Below, in pieces: positions 22,490 to 30,960 of a stretch of DNA of 64,000 nt (position 1 is its first letter; each line of letters starts with the position of its first letter). The translations under genes and the position numbers were made by a program. The notes beneath the pieces are model-generated. The model saw only the letters and a program-made list of their open reading frames with translations, was not told the origin of the DNA and searched no databases. This DNA comes from Madurella fahalii (taxonomy: Eukaryota; Ascomycota; Sordariomycetes; Sordariales), in contig CM056874.1 in assembly GCA_029876055.1 (NCBI GenBank), forward strand, positions 4,960,001 to 5,024,000. The letters run 5' to 3'.

Positions 22490-22808
22490 TGTAAGATCTA
22501 GAAGATCTTGGAATCTGATTTATAATCACTATATGACAAATATATATTTTTACGTAATTATTACGTAAAGAAATTCCATTGGATTCTATAAGATTCCATA
22601 GGGTTCTAGAGGCTCTACAATGATTATAAATCACAGTGAATCATTCGATGAATTACACTATTAGTCATATAGAAGAAAATTCTAGAAGACCAAAGCTAGC
22701 TCTATAAATACGGCTATAGCCCACTTGAAGATAGATTTTAGATTTAGATACACATGCAATTCTGAATAATATAACTATCTTCAACCTACTTCTACTACTC
22801 CTACTACA
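22490..22808 (+). mobile_element. Copia-like solo LTR
   Basis: About 319 bp, starting TGTAAGATCTAGAAGATCTT and ending CTCCTACTACA (TG...CA), with a CTCTATAAATA-type TATA box in the middle. The first 48 bp recur at 4742-4789. No internal element sequence adjoins it. A deletion of chromovirus sequence adjoins its right side, so a target duplication cannot be checked. Bases 22809-22855 between it and the resumed pol match are unassigned. Confidence 0.6.
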
Positions 22809-23936
22809 TTACTACCATTTGTCGATTGCTTCGTTATTCTACCTTTACTTCCGTTACCTCCTTACATTACCGCATTTAGCTCCCAGTAGTCGATAATAAA
22901 ATACAATTCGTCTCCCTTTTTTAGAATAAATAAAATAGAGGCGTCTATAGGGCTTATAGAGGGTTATATCCAGCCATTCTTAGTAATAGTCTTAAGCTAC
23001 TTATATAAAGTCTTAAGTTCTATTACCTTTAATAGATAAATTGGTCCCTAAAGTGGCTATGTATCGTCTATAAGCTCAATATAGTACTTTGATAATATTT
23101 TAGAGAAGGGTAGGATCCCCGATTTATAGAATAGCTTTTTATATATCCGGTAAGCTTCTGGAAGCTATAGCTGCTCTAGCTTATATATTATATTAGTAGG
23201 GTCTTCGTTAGAAGGGATAACAGCTATAAAGGCAAATACCGATCTAACCTACTATTACTTAGACTTAACGTATAAGTCTATTTGCAGTTCCTTAGACGGA
23301 TAAACCTATATCTTGGCCTAGAAGTCGATATCGGGGTTAGCTATTTCGAACTAGGGCTAGCTAAGTATGACAATAAAGGGCTCAATATCTATAATAATAA
23401 AATATAGAGGTATATCTAAACTCTATCCTTATAGTCAATAGTATACATATAAAGGGGATATACTCTATAAGTTTATATTAGATTGATTTCCAATACCAAT
23501 AATCTCTACTAATAGCTTAAAGTATTTAAAGAGGGAGTACATAGTAAATAGCTATAGCTAATTAGATTATAATCTATTCCTAAGTCGGATATCATAGGTG
23601 TCTTTTCTTAGTTTCTTTATAATCTGACTATTATATTAGACTCAATATAATAAGAGATATCCCTAGTATTGTCCTATTTCTTAGTCACTATAGCTCCTAT
23701 ATATTTCTATAGAAAGATCTGGTTATTATTAGTAGTAGGGCTGTCGTTAAGATACCGAAGTAATATATACCCTACTTAATTATAATACTAGTATACTGCC
23801 TAAAGGCAATTAATTAAATAGTACCTTAGCTAGTTATAGGTATAGCAGTATTATTACTACTTATCCGCCCTCTCTAGTACTAGGGGGTTAAATAACCCCG
23901 ATAGATAGTTCCTAGTAATATAGCCTTCCTTTCTAT

Positions 23937-24360
23937 TGAAGTGGGGGATAGTGCACTAGCCGGATAGCACTCTAAGACAACTCCGAGACTTCGGGTCCGG
24001 CGGTGTAGGTCCGGGGTATCGGGTTCCCGGCCCTCCGGGCTAGATCAGGTGATCGGACTGAGAACCCACTTCTTTTCTGTGTTTAAGACTGTCCTGACTG
24101 TCGGCCTCGACAGTCAAGGACAATCAAGATCAACAGTTCAATCAATTCTTTCTTTCGATTTGCTTACTCCATTGGGAGCTGTCTTTGCGGCCTCCCTCTG
24201 ATCAGAGGGAGTCCTGCCTGTCTTTGTTGCTACTTTGGTCCAAGCCGCGTTGCTGGGAATCCTGGTTTGTTGTCGGGTTTCTCAGTCGTTGTCCTTCCCC
24301 TTGTTTTGTTATCTTGTTGTTTTGTTGATGGAGTGGATGTGTGTTTTCCGCTCCATTTCA
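23937..24360. mobile_element. 424-bp non-autonomous element of family X
   Basis: The termini are short inverted repeats, TGAAGTGGGG at the left and CTCCATTTCA at the right. It is flanked by perfect CTAT repeats (23933-23936 and 24361-24364); removing the element restores the chromovirus sequence seen in copy A near 16216. Base composition is normal, so it escaped RIP. It contains the 20-bp palindrome CTCCCTCTGATCAGAGGGAG at 24192-24211 and a hairpin around 24090-24120. No coding sequence is present. Confidence 0.7.
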
Positions 24361-24744
24361 CTATAGTTATAGCAGATGATATTATACCCTAATTGCATTA
24401 GCGGAGTTTAGACGTATCTCTCATTAAGCTCTAGTACTATAGAGGGTTCTAATAGGGGTTGTAGTCAGGAGCGGTATCTCGAAGTCTCTTTAACCTATTA
24501 ACTGTCTTTAATCTAGTCGGTAGTACTTACTAGCTACTAGTAAATAGTAGATAAGATACTTTAATAGATAATCACTAGTTAAATCCCTTTATAAAACTTC
24601 GGGAGAAAGCTAATTACCTACTAACTCTCCTCTATCTAGTAGAGGAGATCGATAATAATAGTTATATATCGATCTATAAATTCTATTACTATCTTATTAT
24701 TATATTAATATAGGTTATTAAACTATATAGCTATAGAGAGGATA

Positions 24745-26605
24745 ACGTGTTTTATAAGCGAGCGGTACATATAAGCGAGCGGTACACTTTCTTGGCAAAA
24801 CACGACCTTCCAACTTCTCCTACTAATTCTACTACCATTTCGCAATGGATTCCTCCTCAGTCGAATCCAGGATTATTTTAGCCCTCAAGGCTATACAAGA
24901 TGATCCAAAACTTAGTCTTCGAAAGGCAGCTGCGATCTATAACGTACCACCAATGACCCTGTCTGCCCGACGCGACGGACGGCCTGCACGACGCGATACC
25001 CCAGCTAATTCACGAAAACTTACGGATCTAGAGGAGTATACGATTATTCAGTATATAACTGAGCTCTGTATACGCGCATTCCCTCCTCGGCTTCGTTTTG
25101 TGGAAGATATGGCCAACCGACTGCTACGCGAACGTGACGCGCCCCCTGTCGGCAAGCTCTGGGCTCACAACTTTGTCAAACGCCAACCAGAACTCCGGAC
25201 GCGTTTTACACGTAGATACGACTACCAGAGAGCTAAATGCGAAGATCCGAAGATTATTCGCGAGTGGTTTGCACTTGTATACAATACCAAAGCAAAATAC
25301 GGTATCCTTGATGAAGATATATACAACTTTGATGAGACTGGGTTCATGATGGGTATGATTACTACTGGTATGGTTGTAACTACCTCCGATGGCTATGGGA
25401 AAGCCAAAAAAGTCCAGCCTGGTAACCGTGAGTGGGCTACGGTTATCCAAGGAGTGAATGCTCAAGGCTGGGCTATCCCACCATTTATCCTTTTAAAGGG
25501 GAAATATCACCAGGAAAGCTGGTATCGAGATTGTAGTCTTCCAGCTACCTGGTATATCGGAACAACCGATAACGGCTGGACTACCAATGAGAAAGGCCTA
25601 GATTGGATCCGGCACTTCGATTTTCATACAGCATCTCGGACAAAAGGGAAATACCGGCTCTTAATCCTCGACGGCCACGAGAGCCACCACTCCGACCAAT
25701 TCGAAATCTATTGCCAGGAGCACAATATCATCACACTTTGTATGCCTCCACACTCCTCGCATCTAGTCCAACCATTAGATGTTGGTTGTTTTGGACCATT
25801 GAAGAGGGCTTACGGCTACCAAATCGAGGAACTTATGCGTATGCATATCACACATATCACCAAATTGGAATTCCTTTGTACATTCAGAGCAGCGTTTTTT
25901 GCTTCTTTTACCGAGAAGAATATCCAAGGAGCCTTTGCCGGAGCAGGTCTTATGCCGTACGATCCAGAAAGGGTTATTTCCAAGATGGATATACGTCTCC
26001 GAACCCCAACTCTACCAATCTCGCAGCCAGGTACGGCACTACCTTGGCAATCTCAAACACCACAAAACCCCCGAGAGGCCACCTCACAGAAAGACCTTAT
26101 CAAAGGCCGGATATCCAACCACCAAGGCAGTTCTCCGACACCTATACTAGCTGCTGTAGACCAACTAGCCAAAGGTACGATGGCTGTGATGCACGAAGTG
26201 GCCCTTTTACGTACAGAGGTCTCGGCACTACGAAAGGCCAATAAGGAGCTTAGTAAGCGACGGAGAGCTAAAAAAACACGTATACGGCTTGGAGGGTCTC
26301 TTACCGTACAAGAAGCACAGGATCTACTGGATCAAAAGGCTATAGGTGAGCAGGTAATCCATGAAAGACTCCAAAATGGTGGTAGTGCAGGGGGGTCTGG
26401 TACGAAGATTCGGTGCTGTAGTCTGTGCGGCAAGCCTGGCCATAATGCACGTACATGTCAGGAGGCTAGAGAATCGTCTGATTCATCTATTTCTGGTTCA
26501 GTTATTGTTATTTCCTAGTGGTTATGTTGTAATTTAGGATAGTTGTGGGTAGATGGTGGAAAGTGTACCGCTCGCTTATATGTACCGCTCGCTTATAAGA
26601 CACGT
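24745..26605 (+). mobile_element. Intact Fot1/pogo-like DNA transposon
   Basis: An 1861-bp element flanked by TA (24743-24744 and 26606-26607) inside chromovirus gag. Terminal inverted repeats of about 48 bp start ACGTGTYTTATAAGCGAGCG, with ATAAGCGAGCGGTACA present twice in each. The two ends are nearly identical. It encodes a complete transposase and shows no RIP-type damage, so it is a recent insertion and a plausible autonomous element. Confidence 0.92.
24845..26518 (+). CDS. Fot1/pogo-family DDE transposase, intact (557 aa)
   Basis: The enzyme would cut out and reinsert the transposon at TA sites. Residues 1 to about 60 form a Psq-type helix-turn-helix and about 60-140 a CENP-B/Tc5-type DNA-binding domain (RKLTDLEE..I..YI, F...MAN.LL). 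The DDE core follows, with candidate catalytic D163 (NFDETGF), D276 (LILDGHESHH) and D312 (QPLDVGCFGPLK). The last two are 35 residues apart, the DD35D spacing known from Fot1. A leucine-rich heptad stretch (ALLRTEVSALRKANKEL) and a basic KRRRAKKTR run follow. The end carries a CCHC zinc knuckle, C525-C528-H533-C538. ATG 24845 is the first in frame after the inverted repeat. There are no introns or stops. Confidence 0.93.
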   Translation: MDSSSVESRIILALKAIQDDPKLSLRKAAAIYNVPPMTLSARRDGRPARRDTPANSRKLTDLEEYTIIQYITELCIRAFPPRLRFVEDMANRLLRERDAPPVGKLWAHNFVKRQPELRTRFTRRYDYQRAKCEDPKIIREWFALVYNTKAKYGILDEDIYNFDETGFMMGMITTGMVVTTSDGYGKAKKVQPGNREWATVIQGVNAQGWAIPPFILLKGKYHQESWYRDCSLPATWYIGTTDNGWTTNEKGLDWIRHFDFHTASRTKGKYRLLILDGHESHHSDQFEIYCQEHNIITLCMPPHSSHLVQPLDVGCFGPLKRAYGYQIEELMRMHITHITKLEFLCTFRAAFFASFTEKNIQGAFAGAGLMPYDPERVISKMDIRLRTPTLPISQPGTALPWQSQTPQNPREATSQKDLIKGRISNHQGSSPTPILAAVDQLAKGTMAVMHEVALLRTEVSALRKANKELSKRRRAKKTRIRLGGSLTVQEAQDLLDQKAIGEQVIHERLQNGGSAGGSGTKIRCCSLCGKPGHNARTCQEARESSDSSISGSVIVIS

Positions 26606-26741
26606 TATATATCTAGATCTAAGAGCTAATTATAAAAGAATTTAATAAATTCCTCTTATATTATTAAAGTGGGGTCAAAGGAAAAGTTGTTTTCCTATTT
26701 AGTAATATACTTAACCTAAGTATTTTGAGAGATCTTATATA

Positions 26742-28565
26742 ACGTATATTATAAGCGAGCTGACCACTTTCCACTACCTCACCACTACTATCCTCAATTA
26801 CAACACCACCACTAGGAAATAACAATAACTGAACCAGAAATAGATGAATCGGACGATTCTCCAGCCTCCTGACACGTACGTGCATTATGACCGGGCTTGC
26901 CGCACATACTACAGCACCGAATCTTCGTAGTAGACCCCCTTGTACTACCACTATCTTGTCGTCTTTCGTGGATTACCTGCTCATCTGCAGCCTTTTGATC
27001 TAGTAGATCCTGTGCCTCTTGTACGGTAAAAGACCCTCCAAGCCGTATATGTGTTTTTTTGGCTCTCCGTCGCTTACTAAGCCCCTCATTGGCCTTTCGC
27101 AGCGCCGAGACCTCTGTACGTAAAAGAGCCACTTCGTGCATTACAGCCATCGTACCTTTGGCTAATTGGTCTATGGCAGCTAGTATAGGTGTCGGAGAAC
27201 TGCCTTGGTGGTTGGATATCCGGCCTTTGATAAGGTCTTTCTGTGAGATGGCCTCTCGGGGGTTTTGTGGTGTTTGAGATTGCCAAGGTAGTGCCGTATC
27301 TGGCTGCGAGATTGGTGGAGTTGGGGTTCGGAGACGTATATCCATTTTGGAAATGACCCTTTCTGGATCGTACGGCACAAGACCTGCTCCGGCAAAGGCT
27401 CCTTGGATATTCTTCTCGGTAAAAGAAGTAAAAAAACGCTGCTCTGAATGCACAAAGGAATTCCAATCTGGTGATATGTGTGACATGCATACGTATAAGT
27501 TCCTCGATTTGGTAGCTGTAAGCCCTCTTCAACGGTCCAAAACAACCAACATCTAATGGATGGACTAGGTGCGAAGAGTGTGGAGGCATATAAAGTGTGA
27601 TGATATTGTGTTCCTGGCAGTAGGCCTCGAATTGGTCGGAGTGGTGGCTCTCGTGGCCATCGAGAACTAGGAGCCGGTATTTGCCTTTGGTACGAGATGT
27701 TGTATGAAAATCGAAATGCCGAATCCAATCTAGGCCTTTCTTATTGGTAGTCCAGCTATTATCGGTTATACCGATATACCAGGTAGCTGGAAGATTGCAT
27801 TCTCGATAAACTTTCCTGGTGGTATTTCCCTTTCAAAAGGATGAATGGTGGGATAGCCCAGCCTTAAGCATTTACTCCTTAGATAACTGTAGCCCATTCG
27901 CGATTACCAGGCTGAACTTTTTTAGCTTTCCTATAGCCATCGGAGGTAGTAACAACCATGCCAGTGGTAATTATACCCATCAAGAACCCGGTCTCGTCAA
28001 AGTTGTATATATCTTCGTCGAGGATACCGTATTTGGCTTTGGCGTTATATACAAGTGTAAACCCTCGCGAATAACTTTAGGATCTTCGTATTTGGCCCTC
28101 TGGTAGTCGTATCTACGTGTAAAACGCGTCCGGAGTTCTGGTTGGCGTTTGACGAAGTTGTGAGCCCAGAGCTTACCGACAGGGGGCGCGTCGCGTTCGC
28201 GTAGCAATCAGTTGGCCATATCTTCCACAAAACGAAGCCGAGGAGGAAATGCGCGTATACATAACTCAGTTATATACTGAATAATTGTACGCTCCTCCAG
28301 ATCCGTAAGTTTCCGTAAGTTGGGTCGAGCATCTTGTCGTGCAGGTATACCCTTACGTCGGCTTCGAAGAGTGGTTTTATTGACCCCATAGATCTTTGCT
28401 ACAGCTTGGATACTAAGTTTCGGATTGTTTTTGAGAGCGTCGATTGCTAGGTTTATCTTAGCTTCGTACGAAGATATTGCCATTGTTAGTTGTAAAGAAA
28501 TTTGGTATTTTGTATAGAGGGGACGCGTCGCGGTGGGAAGTGGTCAGCTCGCTTATAATATACGT
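26742..28565 (-). mobile_element. Fot1/pogo-like DNA transposon, decayed copy 3
   Basis: An 1824-bp element flanked by TA (26740-26741 and 28566-28567), 136 bp from the intact copy and in opposite orientation, in the same chromovirus gag. Its terminal inverted repeats start ACGTATATTATAAGCGAGCT and match for about 28 bp. They hold a single TAAGCGAGC unit where the other two copies have two. Joining the chromovirus flanks restores the sequence seen near 16735 of copy A. Confidence 0.88.
26812..28483 (-). pseudogene. Broken Fot1/pogo-like transposase, copy 3
   Basis: It runs from ATG 28483 to the stop at 26812-26814 and aligns with the intact transposase. The first 91 codons are open, then CGA has become TGA at 28208-28210. 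The next segment loses one base near 28068 (IREW to IREG), shifting the frame before the first catalytic aspartate. More frame changes follow around 27820 and 27440. The C-terminal 200 codons, including the zinc knuckle CCSMCGKPGHNARTC, are very like the intact copy. Composition is mostly normal, so decay is by indels and a few point changes, not heavy RIP. Confidence 0.85.
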
Positions 28566-29248
28566 TAGGTAGTTTACTATATGTATAATACAGTTACTGC
28601 TTAGAATATTGCCGAAAAGATAGAAGTTCGTTTTATAGTTGAAGAGAAAATTATAAATAGTAGTCGTATTGGACCTATTATATATAGGATAGATAGGAGT
28701 CGGGGTCTTCTATATCATTCCCTTTTATACGACTATTCTAAGCTACTAGGATACTATACTCGTAGGGGTCGTAGGAACAGGCTCAGAGAGGTTAAAAGGG
28801 CTTCCTAGGAGGGATATACTATAGGATTAGCTAGAGACGCTAGTTCTAATATATATTGATTCTAATAGAGGAGTAGTTTAAACTCAGCCTTTTAATAGTA
28901 TAGTATAGCCTCCTGGTATATAATAGTAATCTACTTATTAAACCGTCGTTCCTTATCAAGTAGTTGCTACTATTACTCAGATAGAGGTATATCCGTCTAT
29001 ATTATAGGAAAGCGGTTAATAAACAGCTTGTCTATAGATAAACACCTTTAGGTTATACTAAAGGAATCAAGGACCTAAGTATCCAGAATCTCAGGAATAT
29101 CAGGAAGTTATATAATACTAGAAGGCTAGCTATTCGATATAAACGAGCCTTCTATTTCGCTTATAAACTGATTGAGAGTAGTATATTAATACTTTAGTAC
29201 TAAGTCGCCCTAGACAATCTAGTCGCCCGGAAAGCAAAGAGTTCAATA
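28566..29248 (-). pseudogene. Chromovirus copy B gag 5' part and leader, relic
   Basis: It aligns with about 16740-17418 of copy A. It is AT-rich with stops in all frames. It ends at the primer-binding site 29238-29247 (sense ATTGAACTCT), one base from LTR3. Confidence 0.65.
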
Positions 29249-29608
29249 TATAAAGATTAGAGATCTAAAGGTAGTAGGACCAGAGTACCTAGGTACGAGC
29301 AGTATATACGTAACGTAGGAGTAGAGTACTCGTTAGAGGTAGGATAGTAGTCTCATTGAATTCTATCTCTCTCCTAAGTCTTGTCTTCCACCCTCCTCTT
29401 TATGCCTTGCGATAACAGCGTCTGGACTCACTTACTCCGCTCGCTACCTCGTCATCGTCCTTACTTATACGCTCCTTCAACGCTCCTCTGACACGATATC
29501 CACGCCCTTCTAGCCTAGCATTGTTGTTGCTTTTCGTGACCCCGCCAGCGCTATGGCTTCGGAGCTTCCATCCTACGCCCACGCCGACCCTACCTAGCTA
29601 GTCCTCAC
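29249..29608 (-). repeat. LTR3, 5' LTR of chromovirus copy B
   Basis: It aligns with LTR1 and LTR2 over its whole length. Its high-coordinate end, TCCTCAC plus A at 29871, is split by the small element at 29609-29865 and its duplicated CTCAC. Confidence 0.8.
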
Positions 29609-29865
29609 TGTCGGAAACACGGCACCTCTGAATCTTGGGAAAATGACAGTTGAGGAGTTTTGTGTCTTTTCTTGATTGTGTTCATTGTGTTCATCTTTGC
29701 TGGAGAGTTTGCTCCTTTTATAGACGAGATACGCGTACAGGATGACGTCCATACAGTGGCGCAGTTAGCTGCCAGCCTGCTTTAGCTGACTAGAATACAT
29801 GGGTTTGACTCCTGTACTAGATCCTGTGATCCTGATCCTTGGACTAGCGCCTGACCCTTTTGACA
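29609..29865 (+). mobile_element. 257-bp small element (solo LTR or TRIM-like) with tRNA-like segment
   Basis: It begins TGTCGGAAAC and ends TTTTGACA (TG...CA, with GACA/TGTC inverted at the tips). It is flanked by perfect 5-bp repeats CTCAC (29604-29608 and 29866-29870). CCTTTTATAG near 29714 is TATA-like. Inside lie a pol III A-box-like TGGCGCAGTTAGCTG (29757-29771) and a B-box-like GGTTTGACTCC (29802-29812). A second copy lies inverted at 29990-30226. Confidence 0.75.
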
Positions 29866-29871
29866 CTCACA

Positions 29872-29949
29872 TAGAGCACTATCCTAGCAATTGTATCCCT
29901 CCGATCAGAGGGACCCTACTCTCTAGGGACTGTAATCCCCAACTCAATA
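29872..29949. repeat. Repeat family X fragment
   Basis: It is very similar to 155-232 in the same orientation, including TCCCTCCGATCAGAGGGA at about 29896-29913 (one base off the perfect palindrome) and the ending CCCCAACTCAA. It lies between LTR3 and the chromovirus 3' fragment. Confidence 0.6.
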
Positions 29950-30645
29950 TACAAAGCTTATAAGTAGGATTATTGATAGCACTATCTATTGTCAAAAGGA
30001 TCAGGCGCTAGTCTAGAGGATCAGGATTACAGGATCTAGTGCAGGAGTCAAACCCATATACTCTAGTCAGCTAAAGCAGGCTGGCAGCTAACTGCGCCAC
30101 TGTACAGACGTCATTCTGTACGTGTATCTCGTCTATAAAGGAGTAAGCTCTCTAAGAGAGAAGAGCAGGAGACAGACATCCTCAATTTTAATCTTCCCAC
30201 GATTCAGAGATACCGTGCTTCCAACATCTATAAAAGAGTATATAGCCTAGATAGCTCCTAAAAGTAGGAGTCTAGAAGGAGGAAGACTCTATAAGGACTG
30301 GCTAGATAAGATTGGTGTTAGTGTAAAACGGAAGCTCCGAAGCCATAGTACTAGCAGGGTTCTAAAAAGTAACAATAACACTAAGCTAGAAAGGTATAGA
30401 TATCGTATTAGAAGAGTATCGAAAGAGCGTACAAGTAAGAACGAAGACAGGGTAGTAAGTGAGGTAAGTGAGCCTAGATGTTATTATAAGGTATGAAGAG
30501 GAGGGTATAAAACAGGGCTTAGGAGAGATAGAGTTTAATGAGACTACTATCCTACTTCTAATGGGTACTCTGCTCCTACGTTGTGTGTGTACTACTCGTA
30601 CCTAGTCACTCTGGTCCTACTACCCTTAGATCGTTGATCCTCGCA
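29947..30645 (+). mobile_element. 3' end fragment of a third chromovirus copy, plus orientation
   Basis: Once the small element at 29990-30226 is removed, 29947-30289 matches the internal DNA next to the 3' LTR of copies A and B, including the purine tract at 30275-30286. LTR5 follows at 30290-30645 (TATAAGGA ... TCCTCGCA). It is inverted relative to copies A and B and strongly mutated. Confidence 0.7.
29990..30226 (-). mobile_element. 237-bp small element, second copy, inverted
   Basis: On the minus strand it starts TGTTGGAAGC and ends TTTTGACA, matching the copy at 29609-29865. It is flanked by perfect 5-bp repeats TCTAT (29985-29989 and 30227-30231). The complement of the B-box-like motif is at 30044-30054 and of the A-box-like motif at 30085-30099. 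The tRNA-like part is therefore internal to the element family. Confidence 0.75.
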
Positions 30646-30649
30646 GCTT

Positions 30650-30960
30650 TCTAGATATATGTTGATAAGGTAAATAGACTAGTTAGGTCTTCGAAGGCTA
30701 GAAGCCTAGGAAATCTGGCTAGCTTGAAGTTTCTATACCTAACCTACTGTCTAAGTTTCTAAAGTAGAGTTATTTCGTAGATAACCTCTCATAAGATAGT
30801 CCTCTATACCTTTATCCTTATATCTCTAAGTGCTATACTAGCTGCTATAAACGTCTGTCTATCTTGAGTCGCAATATATATATTCTGTAAAGTTAAGGAT
30901 TAACTAGAAACTCGCCAAGTTAGCTTCCTCGCCACTCTGTTAGATCCTAGGTTACAAATT
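30650..30960 (-). pseudogene. LINE fragment
   Basis: It aligns with about 7225-7500 of the LINE at 4790-9386 (shared blocks such as GTTGATARGGTA, CTTCGARGG and TACCTARCCTACYGT). It is strongly AT-shifted with no open frame. It marks the right edge of the repeat block; composition becomes normal just after 30,960. Confidence 0.6.

Larger units (their letters stand above)
20330..24744 (-). pseudogene. Chromovirus copy B pol and part of gag, relic
   Basis: It aligns with 12175-16595 of copy A. A short readable integrase piece remains at 21241-21044 (minus strand, DLITGLPTSIDLRTNKVYN and FIKYTLYIA). RT and RNase H are partly deleted at 22490-22855, and the rest is stop-riddled. It is interrupted by the copia-like LTR and the 424-bp element, and it is cut at 24744 by the intact Fot1-like transposon. 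Confidence 0.7.
17419..29871 (-). mobile_element. Ty3/Gypsy chromovirus copy B, heavily mutated and broken by insertions
   Basis: This is the same element as copy A, in the same orientation. It runs from LTR2 (3' LTR, 17419-17779) to LTR3 (5' LTR, 29249-29608 plus 29871). It aligns with copy A along its whole length, but far more C and G positions have become T and A. It holds insertions at 18109-18290, 19820-20310, 22490-22808, 23937-24360, 24745-26605, 26742-28565 and 29609-29865. About 740 bp matching 14405-15145 of copy A is missing next to the copia-like LTR. Copy B was evidently inactivated before most of these insertions, because several of them are not AT-shifted. Confidence 0.85.
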
